A stretch of 64,000 nt of DNA, taken from contig JANQEA010000011.1 in the NCBI GenBank assembly GCA_028278555.1, positions 31,941-95,940 of the forward strand, given 5' to 3'. The DNA is from Candidatus Bipolaricaulota bacterium (GTDB lineage Bacteria > Bipolaricaulota > Bipolaricaulia > UBA7950 > UBA9294). Below the pieces are notes generated by a model. That model worked only from the letters and a program-made list of their open reading frames with translations, ran no database searches and was not told where the DNA came from. Shown piece by piece: positions 44,792 through 53,425 of this stretch (the first letter of the stretch is position 1; every line of letters begins with the position of its first letter). A program made the position numbers and the translations under genes.

Positions 44792-44807
44792 TGGGACACA
44801 GGGGGGC

Positions 44808-45500
44808 TCACTGGGTGGGCTGGATCGTCCACGTGTTGTCCGCATTCAGGATGGCTGTCATCGAATAGACGTTTGGCGGGAAGTGGATCGCCGCCTTCAA
44901 ACTGATCGTCTCAACGTCGAGGATGACCCCAGGCTCGAAGTCGCCGAACGTGATCCAGTAGAGGGGTTTCGGCGTGTAGACCCACTCGAAGTTTGGTTGC
45001 GCCGGGGCGACGTGGGTCGGCTTCCCGGCCATGCCGATTCCGACAGCGGCCTGGCGAACAGGGACCGTCCGATCCCCGAAGATGTAGAGATTGCCTGCGT
45101 TGCCGCAATGCTTGAGATCTGTGAACGTGTAGATGCCGTCCTTGGGCACCGTCAGCGTCACGCAGTTGAGATTCTGAAGATCCGCATCCCACACCTGCGC
45201 TGCCTCGAAGACGACGCCAGGCTTGAGCACACCGGTCTCATCCCAGACGAAGCAGTAGTCGATGCTCCAGGTGAATGTGACGGTCGTTGTTGGAGCTGCT
45301 CCCTTGGCAAACCATGCCAGGGACATCACATCCTGGACCGCCATGTCCGGATCGTGCTGATAGACACACACGTCCCCGAGGTTGGACGATTCGTTCTTGA
45401 AGATCAGGGTGTACTCGGTCCCGTAGCAAAGTGCGAAGGCGACTGAGACGATCAGCAAGACCCCCAGCGCTGCACGGACTGCTTGCATGCTCCTGTTCAT
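44808..45500 (-). CDS. RhiA-like secreted protein (copy 1)
   Basis: 230 aa with a signal peptide (residues ~8-26). Roughly half of its residues match copy 2, including EYTLIFKNESSN, MSLAWFAKGAAPTTTVTFTW and DYCFVWDETG; the C-terminal block PAQPNFEWVYTPKPLYWITFG is also conserved. The pair arose by tandem duplication. AAGGAGGAACG gives the start. Likely extracellular; role unknown. Confidence 0.77.
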   Translation of the reverse strand: MNRSMQAVRAALGVLLIVSVAFALCYGTEYTLIFKNESSNLGDVCVYQHDPDMAVQDVMSLAWFAKGAAPTTTVTFTWSIDYCFVWDETGVLKPGVVFEAAQVWDADLQNLNCVTLTVPKDGIYTFTDLKHCGNAGNLYIFGDRTVPVRQAAVGIGMAGKPTHVAPAQPNFEWVYTPKPLYWITFGDFEPGVILDVETISLKAAIHFPPNVYSMTAILNADNTWTIQPTQ

Positions 45501-45925
45501 CGTTCCTCCTTGACGAACTTAGTTTCCGTTCTCGAAGCGATTCGAACCTAGACTCGTGTCTGAGCGTGGCTCCTCTGACACGGGCATGTGGCGGTGCTCG
45601 CGACCACCTCCCTTCTTGGCGACACGCCGATCCCGGCCCGCCCATCGATCCAAGCGGAGAGCGCGGCTGCCGGACTGGCGACAGAGCCGGGTACGTACTG
45701 CCTTATCGAGTGTTCTCAGACAGCAGAAACTGGCGGAGTTGCCGCCCGGATTGGCTTGTCCGGTTCTGCGTTGGTGCGACGAGTCACTGGGCCTACAAAC
45801 ACATAGCACGCAAATGAATGACATGTGTGACGGTGTAACACGAGAGCTGTACTCTGTCAACTTCTAGCAGAGCATATACCCTCTATTACTGAGAAGTATC
45901 AGTGCGTTTTGGGAGGGATTCAGCC
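45501..45925. other. Intergenic region, 425 bp, with a weak small ORF
   Basis: A plus-strand GTG frame at 45588-45806 (72 aa, with GTYCLIECSQTAETGGVAARIG) has codon use like real genes but no SD site and no recognised family; it may be a gene remnant. The final 80 bases before the transposase-like gene are AT-rich (CATATACC, CTATTACTG) and may hold its promoter. Confidence 0.4.
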
Positions 45926-46783
45926 ATGACACTGCTTCAGCTACAGAGACGCTTCTCGTCTGAAGAGGAGTGCCGAGCCTTCTTCCGCAAGATTCGCTGG
46001 CCGAATGGAGTGACGTGTCCACGCTGCGGTACGTCCGCCCCCTACTACACACCCAGCCTCGCCAAGTGGGAGTGCAAGAGCTGTCGGTATCAGTTCACGC
46101 TGACATCGCAGACGATCTTCCACGGCACGCGCACGCCCTTGCACAAGTGGTTCATCGCGATCTGGCTGGTCTGTTCGAGCAAGCGCGGCATCAGCGCGAA
46201 GCAGCTGCAGCGAACCTTGGGCGTCACGTACAAGACAGCGTGGCGGATGGGAACGCAGATTCGCTTGGGCATGCTTCACGGCAGCTTGGAAGAAAGGCTC
46301 TGTGTGCTCCTGAGCTCGCGTCGCGACCGGAGGGATCGACGGCCAGCTTGGGGGAAGACGGGCCGCGGATTGCTGATGCCCAACTCATTGCTGGTGCAGA
46401 GTGTTCTCGAGGGGGGGCGACCCATCGTTGTCGGCGACCTGACGGCGCAGGAACTCGTACCACTTGTGAGAGATACGCTGCGACTCGGGGCCGGGCTCAG
46501 CATTGTCGAGCCGTCACGCTTCGCACCGGCGGCTGTCCGCAGCGATGCTCCTTGGCCTCGTCGGATCCGGCCACTGACGTATGTGACAGGGTGCGTCGAA
46601 TGCAGCGGAGCCGAGAGCGCCGGCAGCCTGTTCAAGCGAGCTGTTCTCGGTGTGTATCATCGCGTCTCCTCGAAGTACTTGATCGCCTACGTGGGCGAGT
46701 TTGCGTTCCGCTTCAGCCATCGGCGTGACGACTCGCTCTTCGACAGCGTCTTGAAGTACTGCTGTGGGGCGGTTGCGTGGTGA
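45926..46783 (+). CDS. IS1595-type transposase with eroded catalytic core
   Basis: 285 aa. The N-terminal zinc ribbon (CPRCG...CKSC), the LTSQTIFHGTRTPLHKWF segment and the HTH region GISAKQLQRTLGVTYKTAWRMG are typical of IS1595/ISXO2. The C-terminal VYHRVSSKYLIAYVGEFAFRFSHRR is too. Between them the DDE core is altered: the usual VDE(T/S) first Asp is not found, the second-Asp region reads LSIVEPSRF, and only the third acidic residue (GAESAGSLFKR) remains. No terminal inverted repeats found. GGGAGGG precedes ATG 45926. Probably immobile; either decaying or reused. Confidence 0.82.
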   Translation: MTLLQLQRRFSSEEECRAFFRKIRWPNGVTCPRCGTSAPYYTPSLAKWECKSCRYQFTLTSQTIFHGTRTPLHKWFIAIWLVCSSKRGISAKQLQRTLGVTYKTAWRMGTQIRLGMLHGSLEERLCVLLSSRRDRRDRRPAWGKTGRGLLMPNSLLVQSVLEGGRPIVVGDLTAQELVPLVRDTLRLGAGLSIVEPSRFAPAAVRSDAPWPRRIRPLTYVTGCVECSGAESAGSLFKRAVLGVYHRVSSKYLIAYVGEFAFRFSHRRDDSLFDSVLKYCCGAVAW

Positions 46784-47001
46784 TCAGTTCCCAAGGGGAT
46801 ATCCGGGGAGGGATTCCGGGAATCGAGATGGGTATGAGGAGTCGGCGCGAGGCGGTTTCGATGGTGGAGGCCTCAGCAGCTGGCGTGAAGGCGAATTGCC
46901 CGCGTGGCTACACTGCGGGTGTGGAACCGGCGTTTGCTCGGGCTCTCCTGCACCTCGCCTGGGATAGGGGCCGCAAAGCGGTTGGGCTGGGGAGGGCTTC
47001 G

Positions 47002-47393
47002 GTGCAGAACAGGCTGGTTGGGCGCGTTGTCAGCGGAATCGGGACTTCGGCTGGTGGATCGAGAGGCTGAGTGACCACTATCGACGGAAGACCGGGATGG
47101 ACCTCTATCCGGGCACGCTGAACGTCGAACTCCGCGAGCCGTTTGCGCTTCCAGCCGGTTGCCTCCGGCTCGAAAGCGAGGAGTACGGCGGCAACGTCGG
47201 CGTCTCCACCTTGCCGTGCGAAGTCTTCGGGCGAAAGGCGTTCATCCTGCGAACGGACAAGAACGCGTCGGGCGAGGGCCGTCATCCGCTGACCCTTGTC
47301 GAAATCGCAACCGACGTGAAGCTTTGAGATGCCTACGATCTTCGCGATGGCGACCCTATCACCATCGACCTGCGCGACCCTCGCAGCCCGTGA
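47002..47393 (+). pseudogene. CTP-dependent riboflavin kinase (DUF120), frameshifted and with a premature stop
   Basis: A GTG start with GGAGG upstream begins MQNRLVGRVVSGIG. A one-base loss in the GGG at 47041-47043 shifts the frame, after which DFGWWIERLSDHYRRKTG, LYPGTLNVEL, EEYGGNVG and GRHPLTLVEI follow. An in-frame TGA at 47325 (probably from CGA) then splits off DAYDLRDGDPITIDL, the last conserved block. The family phosphorylates riboflavin with CTP to give FMN and is mainly archaeal. Two lesions make it non-functional unless the assembly is wrong. Confidence 0.85.
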
Positions 47394-47486
47394 ACCGGAA
47401 TCCTCTCGGGCAACACCTATCCTCGATGGCAGGAGATGTGTGGCCCCGGGAGGGATATCGACAAGATCGCAACGGAGGAGTCCACC

Positions 47487-48632
47487 TTGGCAGAGCTTCT
47501 GAAGAGGACAGCAGGAACACCCAATCCGGCGGAGACGTTGCTCATTCGATCAGCGGTTTTGGAGCAGGACAGACGGATCTACGTCCAGGTTCCAAGCGAC
47601 TACGAGAGGACACAGCACGCCTACCCGCTTCTCCTCGTGCTCGACGGTGAGTGGCTGTTCGAGCCCGCGAGAGCTCAGGTTCGCTTCCTTTCGGAGCACC
47701 CGGCGATGGGCTTTGAGATTCCGAAGATGATTGTCGTGGGCATCGAGAACATCGATCGAGATCCTGACTATGTTCCTACGCCCGATCCTGGTGAGGAGAT
47801 CGTCTTCCCAACGGCGGGCCAAGCCGACCGATTCTTGGCGTTCCTTCGGGACGAACTCTTCCCTCTGCTTGAAAGCGAGTACCGCCTGGCGACATCCGGC
47901 CGAACCGTTATCGGCTGGTCCTTTGGCGGCCTCTGTGCTCTCTACGCGGCGATTGCCGTGCCGGAACTCTTCGATGCGTATCTGTGCATCGGGCCTGCCA
48001 TCTGGTGGGACGATGAGCTGGTCGTCAAGCGGTTCGGCCGGGCGACGTTCGACCGGCCGAAGCGAATGGTGATCACGCTCGGCGCTGATGAAGTCGATGG
48101 CTGGGTCTACGATTCGACCCAGAAGCTTCTTACGCAGCTCGAAGAGAATCCCAAGGAGAACCTCTCTGTTACGCATCTGATGTTCGAAGGCGTAGGACAC
48201 ACGCTGGGGATTCCCCCTGGGCTCAGCCAGGGCCTCAGGGCCCTCTTCCCCGGCTATCGGCCGCTTGTCGAGGGTGAGGGTTTCTCGCTTGAGGATCTGC
48301 AGTCTCGGTACGCAAGGCTAGCGGAGGACTGGGGATTCAGCGTGGAACCCTCGGCCTCGGTCGTGCTCCTATCCGCGCAGTATCGCTTGAAGGCCGACCA
48401 ACCTGAGGAGGCTCTGAGGATTGTCGATTGGTTCCTGGAACGGAATTCGACACACTCGCTGATCCACCATTACAGAGGAGCGGCCTTGGAGAAGCTGGGA
48501 GATCAAGCCGAGGCACTGGGATCCTACCGCAAAGCCCTTTCCACGGAACGAGCGAAGGCCGTCCCCGATGGCGTCTACGTTCGAGGGTTCGAGTCGCGGA
48601 TTGCCGGGGCAGAAGAGAAGGCACGCACCTAG
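47487..48632 (+). CDS. Esterase D-like alpha/beta hydrolase with TPR-like tail
   Basis: 381 aa. The hydrolase domain (residues ~15-250) has VQVPSDYE, LLLVLDGEWLF, the nucleophile in IGWSFGGLCALYA, acid near LGADEVDG and His in GVGHTLG, as in PF00756 esterases (enterochelin-esterase-like). The C-terminal ~90 residues form TPR-like helices (SAQYRLKADQPEEALRIVDW, GDQAEALGSYRKAL). I choose TTG 47487, 8 bases after GGAGG; ATG 47436 is an alternative without a spaced SD site. Confidence 0.85.
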   Translation: MAELLKRTAGTPNPAETLLIRSAVLEQDRRIYVQVPSDYERTQHAYPLLLVLDGEWLFEPARAQVRFLSEHPAMGFEIPKMIVVGIENIDRDPDYVPTPDPGEEIVFPTAGQADRFLAFLRDELFPLLESEYRLATSGRTVIGWSFGGLCALYAAIAVPELFDAYLCIGPAIWWDDELVVKRFGRATFDRPKRMVITLGADEVDGWVYDSTQKLLTQLEENPKENLSVTHLMFEGVGHTLGIPPGLSQGLRALFPGYRPLVEGEGFSLEDLQSRYARLAEDWGFSVEPSASVVLLSAQYRLKADQPEEALRIVDWFLERNSTHSLIHHYRGAALEKLGDQAEALGSYRKALSTERAKAVPDGVYVRGFESRIAGAEEKART

Positions 48633-48773
48633 AGGGGAGCGCTTGCTGCGGGGCCGAGGTCTGCGAGTCAGCCGGATTCGGGATCAAGGGCCCGAAGAAG
48701 CACATCGAACGGCTTCGCGGCAGGGAAGCCATCGGCCTCGCATCCACTCGCCACTCTGCGGAACGCCTGGCAG

Positions 48774-49724
48774 CTAGTAGCGTACGTCAGGAATCGGTGA
48801 GCCATCCTTCTCTGGGAGGGCGCGAAACTCCTCGTTGAGCCTGGCCGCGAACTCTGCTGCTCCATCGAGCTCCTTGTGCAGCCGCTGGAACGCCTCCTTG
48901 TAGATGGAGAGTTCCGCGCAGAGGCGGGCCGTCGTCTGGTACTGGAACCATGCGTCAACGTACGTGTCCCGCTCGAATCGGACGACGCCATCTCCTTCGA
49001 CGGACACGCCCTGGAAGGTTTTCGCGACGGAGGCTGCTTCCGGATGAGCGAAGAAGATGACGATTTCAACCGGCTCGTCCACCGTGCACGGCTGCGTGCT
49101 CGATGCATCGGCTGCGGCACCGGCGGCTGCCGTCTCGATCTCGGCCCTCACCTTGTCCACCGGTCGACACTCGGCTGTCTTCCGATCGACGGACTTCTTC
49201 ACGACGACGGATTGCATGCCGGGCAGAAGCGCGTCGACCTCTCTCTTCGTGGCGTCGTCACCGACGACGAGAAGCGTGGGGACGCCGTACGCGCCGGCGA
49301 GCCAAGCGAGTTGCTCCGCCTCCCCGCTGTCATGGCCGTTCACGCGGAGGGCGGTGAACTCGCTGTTCGTGTGGCTGAGGAACCCATCCTTCGTTCCGTT
49401 GGCCGCATGCTGTCCAACGAGAAACAGCCCGTCATAGTCGTGCAGCTTCCCTGCGGAGACCCATGGGAACAGCGTGTCGACCCAGCCTCCGCCGAGGAGA
49501 CGAATGCCCGGGTCGAGTTCTTCCTCCAGGATGTTCCCTCCGAGGCCGTGTGCGTCGAAGAGGTCGATCTCTGCATCAGGTATGGAACGGCGAATGCCGC
49601 GCGTACAGGCGTTGACATCGCCCGTGATCAACTCTCGAACCTGCTGAAACTCGTCGCCGCTCAGCATCGCATTGCTGCCGACGCCCGAGGCTCCCTCCAC
49701 GTCTGCACAGATGAGGAACTTCAC
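48774..49724 (-). CDS. M55 family D-aminopeptidase (second copy)
   Basis: 316 aa. CADVEGASGV, LFDAHGLGGN, VGQHAANGTKDGFLSHT and GEAEQLAWLAGAYGVP follow the DppA/M55 pattern, with zinc ligands in the first two motifs. It is only distantly like the other M55 protein at 33114. GTG 49724 follows GGGAGGGC; the ORF beyond it to 49883 has no SD site. Cytoplasmic; likely acts on D-amino-acid peptides. Confidence 0.9.
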   Translation of the reverse strand: MKFLICADVEGASGVGSNAMLSGDEFQQVRELITGDVNACTRGIRRSIPDAEIDLFDAHGLGGNILEEELDPGIRLLGGGWVDTLFPWVSAGKLHDYDGLFLVGQHAANGTKDGFLSHTNSEFTALRVNGHDSGEAEQLAWLAGAYGVPTLLVVGDDATKREVDALLPGMQSVVVKKSVDRKTAECRPVDKVRAEIETAAAGAAADASSTQPCTVDEPVEIVIFFAHPEAASVAKTFQGVSVEGDGVVRFERDTYVDAWFQYQTTARLCAELSIYKEAFQRLHKELDGAAEFAARLNEEFRALPEKDGSPIPDVRY

Positions 49725-49866
49725 GAGATGCCCTCCCTGACTGCGAACTTGGACTGAGAGTAGGTTGCCCTGCAGAACCGGGTGGTTCAACGCTTCCTGC
49801 TTCTGGCAGGTCTGTATGAATCGGGCAGACTGACCGGGCAAGAGGTCGGAAGCCCCCGGTGGGAGT

Positions 49867-50586
49867 TCATCCTGGCGGTTCACTCTGCGGCAGATCCGAA
49901 CTGAGTCCTGATCTCGGTCGAATCCGCAGGTCGATCCCCTCCACTCCGGCCAGGCGCTCGAGAAGCTCGGGCAGCAGTGTCGGATCGAGGTGATACGGGT
50001 AGAGAACCTTCGGCTTGATCTCGAGGGTGACCTCCGAGAGTTCCGCCGCCGAGAGGGTGAATGGGGTGCGAAGCGGCAGGAAGGCGATATCGATGTCTTG
50101 CTGGGCCTTCAGCTCCGGCGTGCTGTGGGTATCGCCGGCGATGAGCACACGCACGCCGCCAACCTCCAGGATGTAGCTGTTGCCGTCGCCCGGTTTGTGG
50201 AGGAGGCCCTTGCCGCTTCGCCCCTTGGCTACGCTGTAGGCCGGGATCGCCTGGACACCGACGCCGTGAAGATGAATCGACTCGCCGTTCCGGAGAGCCG
50301 TGCTCTGCTCGATCCTCTCGACGCAAGATGCCGGACAGAGAATGCGCGTTTCCTCGGTGCGGACGGCCGCGATCGCCTTGGGGTCGAGATGGTCGTGGTG
50401 CCCGTGCGTAATGAGAATGGCATCCGCATCCGGCAGTGTTGCGTAGTCAGCGAAGCGGGCGTACGGGTCGACATAGAAGTGCCTATCGCCGACGGTGAGC
50501 AGGAGCGAAGCGTGCCCCAGGTGTGTGATCTCAAGGGACCCCATTCGGGTCGGGTGAGTGTCGGTCACATGCAGTGCCAGCGACAT
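49867..50586 (-). CDS. MBL-fold metal-dependent hydrolase (UlaG-like)
   Basis: 239 aa. The metallo-beta-lactamase motif is ITHGHHDHLD, with further ligands in LIAGDTHST and a C-terminal His in YPYHLDPT. The short-strand start THLGHASLLL is typical of the UlaG/UPF0173 branch. The ATG at 50586 has no SD site but lies six bases after a GACACT -10, so the mRNA may be leaderless. Substrate unknown. Confidence 0.88.
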   Translation of the reverse strand: MSLALHVTDTHPTRMGSLEITHLGHASLLLTVGDRHFYVDPYARFADYATLPDADAILITHGHHDHLDPKAIAAVRTEETRILCPASCVERIEQSTALRNGESIHLHGVGVQAIPAYSVAKGRSGKGLLHKPGDGNSYILEVGGVRVLIAGDTHSTPELKAQQDIDIAFLPLRTPFTLSAAELSEVTLEIKPKVLYPYHLDPTLLPELLERLAGVEGIDLRIRPRSGLSSDLPQSEPPG

Positions 50587-50592
50587 GCTTCG

Positions 50593-50620
50593 AGTGTCGC
50601 CCAATTGCCTAGCCGATCAA
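50593..50620 (-). promoter_or_regulatory. Putative promoter for the leaderless MBL-fold gene
   Basis: Read on the minus strand: TTGATC (50620-50615), a 16-base spacer and GACACT (50598-50593), then six bases to the ATG at 50586. Confidence 0.5.
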
Positions 50621-51084
50621 GGCTGTCGATCGGTAGCCACGACGGCCGAGCGGCGATGAGTTCTCCGGTATCGCCAGACCAAAGCGAGACCGACGAGGCC
50701 CAGCGTCGCGAGAACGGCAGCAAAGACAACCCAATGCCACTCCGCGACGGACTCGGCCCGGTAGATCGGCCTCACGTCGAAGTCGTGCCAGGGGCCGGTC
50801 TGGCTGAGAACGTAGATGGCGACGCGCACAGCATGGACGACGATCGTTGCTGCGGTCAGACGGAGCGGCAGAATCGCGCGCCGCTCAGTCGCGCCGATCC
50901 ACCACCAAACGGCCGTGAGGAAGACACCGACGTTCAACAGGAACTCGAGCACGAGCAGTCCGGCGACCCACGGGACGAACTTCGCGAGCCAGCCTTGCGA
51001 GATCATCAGAATCGTCCGTATTAGGAGAACCCATATCCCGAGACCGACAAGCGCTGCGTACGTCCGCTGCCGATTCCACGTCAT
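50617..51084 (-). CDS. Four-pass membrane protein of unknown function
   Basis: 155 aa with membrane segments at about residues 8-28, 38-64, 74-94 and 114-138, and a basic C-terminal tail (RYRRTHRRS). No family recognised. GGAGGATACGTC precedes the ATG. The end of the gene overlaps the proposed -35 of the MBL-fold gene. Confidence 0.7.
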   Translation of the reverse strand: MTWNRQRTYAALVGLGIWVLLIRTILMISQGWLAKFVPWVAGLLVLEFLLNVGVFLTAVWWWIGATERRAILPLRLTAATIVVHAVRVAIYVLSQTGPWHDFDVRPIYRAESVAEWHWVVFAAVLATLGLVGLALVWRYRRTHRRSAVVATDRQP

Positions 51085-51145
51085 GACGTATCCTCCGTGT
51101 CTCTCACTCCATCCGATTTTGCTCGAGGTCTTTGGTCGCTTGAGA

Positions 51146-51490
51146 CTACTTCCGCGCTCCGACCGTCAGAGCATACGACTCCTGCAGCCACTTGCTCCAG
51201 ATCTTCTCGGGCAGCGGTTCCTCGGCGGTGAACCGGGCGGTGACCCAACCGGTCTTCCCGACCTCGAAGCGCTTCGGCTCCTTCTCGGCCAGATCGAGAG
51301 CCTGCGGCATCGAATCCTTCAACTTGAACATCGCCTTGAATCCCTGGCCTTTCAGACCGGGACCGATGAACAGGAAGCTGCCTTTTCCGGCCTTGAACGA
51401 ACTCTGATTGCAGGACGTGCCCTTCGCGACGTCAGGGAGATCTGCGGCTGCCTTCCGGATCGCCTCGGTCGGGTCTAGGTTCTTGGTCAT
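51146..51490 (-). CDS. MmcQ/YjbR-like DUF1801-type protein
   Basis: 114 aa. GKGSFLFIGPG, MFKLKDSMPQAL, the central KTGWVTARF and the closing WLQESYALTV follow the MmcQ/YjbR (CyaY-like) fold, proposed to bind DNA or partner proteins. No SD site; TAGACT lies nine bases before the ATG. Confidence 0.75.
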   Translation of the reverse strand: MTKNLDPTEAIRKAAADLPDVAKGTSCNQSSFKAGKGSFLFIGPGLKGQGFKAMFKLKDSMPQALDLAEKEPKRFEVGKTGWVTARFTAEEPLPEKIWSKWLQESYALTVGARK

Positions 51491-51739
51491 GGTTCGGGGA
51501 GTCTAGCGAATTGCGAGTGTGCAATGAAGGCCTGACTCCTGAACCGGCACGCTCAGCTCAACGGGGTCCCGAATCGCGTTAGGCCTAAGCCTTGGAGAGT
51601 GTGCTCGAAGAAATGCACGATTCATGAGGAGACCAAGGTTCCGAGAGAGGTGCCGCAGCTTCGGTGAATGGGAGCAGGGGTTGCTGCCATTTCGCAGCTG
51701 AACTATTCTGTTATCCTCAGGAAGAAGGGGGGAATCCGA

Positions 51740-52162
51740 ATGTTGCCACTCGCCGGCGCTCTGCTTGTTGCAGCGGGCCTCCTCGCGATCGATCGACTCC
51801 TTCTCCAGAGCGCTGTCGGCAGCGCGTTCTCGGTGCTTGTGCTGACCATAGGGACTGCAGGTTTCACAGGAGCGGCGTACGGGTACCTGCGCATGAGGAG
51901 AAAGGGAGGGGCCAGACTGCGACCGACTCAGCTTGCACTCCGAGCCGCCCTCATAGGTATCCCCGTTGGCTTTGCCCAGTCCTGGCTCCGATACGGCATA
52001 CCCGACATCCTCTTCCATCCCTGGACTGGGTTCATGTACAGCGGCGCCGGAGCTCTCATCACCCACGCGGTGGCCAAGATCGTGAAAACACGTCGTGACC
52101 CAGGAAGAGAGCGTCGCTACCTTCGCGCGCTTCGGCGACACGCCGAAGAGCAGAACGACTAG
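51740..52162 (+). CDS. Membrane protein of unknown function
   Basis: 140 aa with two clear membrane segments near the N-terminus (about residues 2-20 and 30-54), a third weaker one (~70-90), and a strongly basic C-terminal tail (KTRRDPGRERRYLRALRR). AGGGGGGAATCCGA precedes ATG 51740; the in-frame start at 51668 is less likely. Confidence 0.65.
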   Translation: MLPLAGALLVAAGLLAIDRLLLQSAVGSAFSVLVLTIGTAGFTGAAYGYLRMRRKGGARLRPTQLALRAALIGIPVGFAQSWLRYGIPDILFHPWTGFMYSGAGALITHAVAKIVKTRRDPGRERRYLRALRRHAEEQND

Positions 52163-52428
52163 ATCGCATGGAGCCTGTTTCCCACTTCTCTGCCACTGCC
52201 ATCTCGGGCCGCGGGGCTCAGCTCTGATTCGACGAACACGGCATGGGGTCATTCGACGCAAGGGGTACAAAATCGAGGGTGGAGCGTTTGTCACTCAATC
52301 ATGCCCTGAAGAATCCCCCACGTAGGCTCGTCGGGATGAGTGGTCGGAAGGCCAAGATCAATGGCTATGCCCGATTGCGTTCTGGAAGGAGCGATTCGGA
52401 ATGGCTAGACTCGCGCTGAGGTGAGACC

Positions 52429-53019
52429 GTGTCGATCCTATCCGTGATGCTGACGGCCTTCCTGGTCATGGATCCGTTGGGCAACGTGCCCCTCGTTCTC
52501 GTGCTCCTGGAGCCGCTCGAGCGAAAGAGGCGCCGCCTTGTCCTGTTGCGAGAGTCCCTGTTCGCACTGGGACTGCTGATGGCCTTTCTGGTCGCAGGAC
52601 AGTACATCCTCGGCGTCTTCGGCATCTCGGAATCAGCGATGGGAATCGCCGGGGGGATCGTCCTTCTCGTCATTGCGTTGCGCATGATCTTCCCGCAGCG
52701 GGATCGGGGGATCCTCGGGAACGAGTCCGGGGACGAGCCGTTCTTCGTCCCCATTGCTATTCCCCTGATTGCTGGACCGACGGCCCTGGTCACCGTCGTG
52801 CTGTTCGCCTCGCAGTACCCTGATCGGCTACCCGGATTGGCGATCGCCATCGGCGGCGCATGGCTTCTCTCGACGATCATCCTCGTCGGATCGGAGTCGC
52901 TGCGTCGTTGGTTGCGTCCTCGCGGGCTGATCGCCCTCGAGCGTCTGATGGGCATGATCCTCATGACCGTCGCCGTTCAGATGCTGCTCTCGGGCATCGA
53001 CCGGTTCTTGGGTCGCTAG
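52429..53019 (+). CDS. MarC family integral membrane protein
   Basis: 196 aa with six membrane segments. The family's VMDPLGNVPLVL start, the GGIVLLVIALRMIFP helix and PIAIPLIAGPTALVTVVL are intact. MarC proteins are inner-membrane proteins of unproven transport role. GTG start with GAGGTGAGACC upstream. Converges with the carbonic-anhydrase-like gene, 16 bp between stops. Confidence 0.92.
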   Translation: MSILSVMLTAFLVMDPLGNVPLVLVLLEPLERKRRRLVLLRESLFALGLLMAFLVAGQYILGVFGISESAMGIAGGIVLLVIALRMIFPQRDRGILGNESGDEPFFVPIAIPLIAGPTALVTVVLFASQYPDRLPGLAIAIGGAWLLSTIILVGSESLRRWLRPRGLIALERLMGMILMTVAVQMLLSGIDRFLGR

Positions 53020-53035
53020 TCCGCGCAGGTGCAGC

Positions 53036-53413
53036 TCAGACCTCGATCTCCTCGCAGGTCCACTGGTCGTCGATCCAAAGTCCGATGATGGGAGTATCGG
53101 GGAACTGCTCGCGGAGGAAGCGGGCGGCTGCGGCCGTGTCTCGGTTCTGGTGGTTCTTGTCGCCCGGATTCCCGGCGCAGTCATAGTGACCGGCAACCGC
53201 GATGCCAATCGTGCGATGCTTCTCGATGGAGAGGGTGACCTTCCGGAGGATCGACTCGACGAGCGCGGGGTCCTCGCGGCGGGCGAGCACCCCGTTGGCG
53301 CCCGACTCGGTGATCGTGTCGATGTAGTCGGCGCCGAAGCGCTCGGTCAGATAGTCGAGGGCCGGGCGTTGGACTCGCCCATCCATGCAGTTGATGGCTG
53401 TGTAGTAGCTCAT
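53036..53413 (-). CDS. Small beta-carbonic-anhydrase-like protein (copy 1)
   Basis: 125 aa. The beta-CA zinc signature is present as C-x-D-x-R (NCMDGRVQ) and H-x-x-C (GHYDCAGNPG). It is much shorter than classic beta-CAs (~200 aa), so it may belong to the compact CA-like group that hydrates CO2 or related molecules such as COS. It is roughly 85% identical to the gene at 56125. Start at the ATG shared by both copies (MSYYT). It follows the YeiH-type gene by 12 bp on the same strand. Confidence 0.85.
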   Translation of the reverse strand: MSYYTAINCMDGRVQRPALDYLTERFGADYIDTITESGANGVLARREDPALVESILRKVTLSIEKHRTIGIAVAGHYDCAGNPGDKNHQNRDTAAAARFLREQFPDTPIIGLWIDDQWTCEEIEV

Positions 53414-53425
53414 GTGCACCCTATT

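Noticed and set aside
46777..47070. 97 aa open frame overlapping the transposase end
   Set aside because: Its first 75 codons show no family, and its last codons (GRVVSGIG) belong to the riboflavin kinase relic; the SD site fits the internal GTG at 47002 instead.
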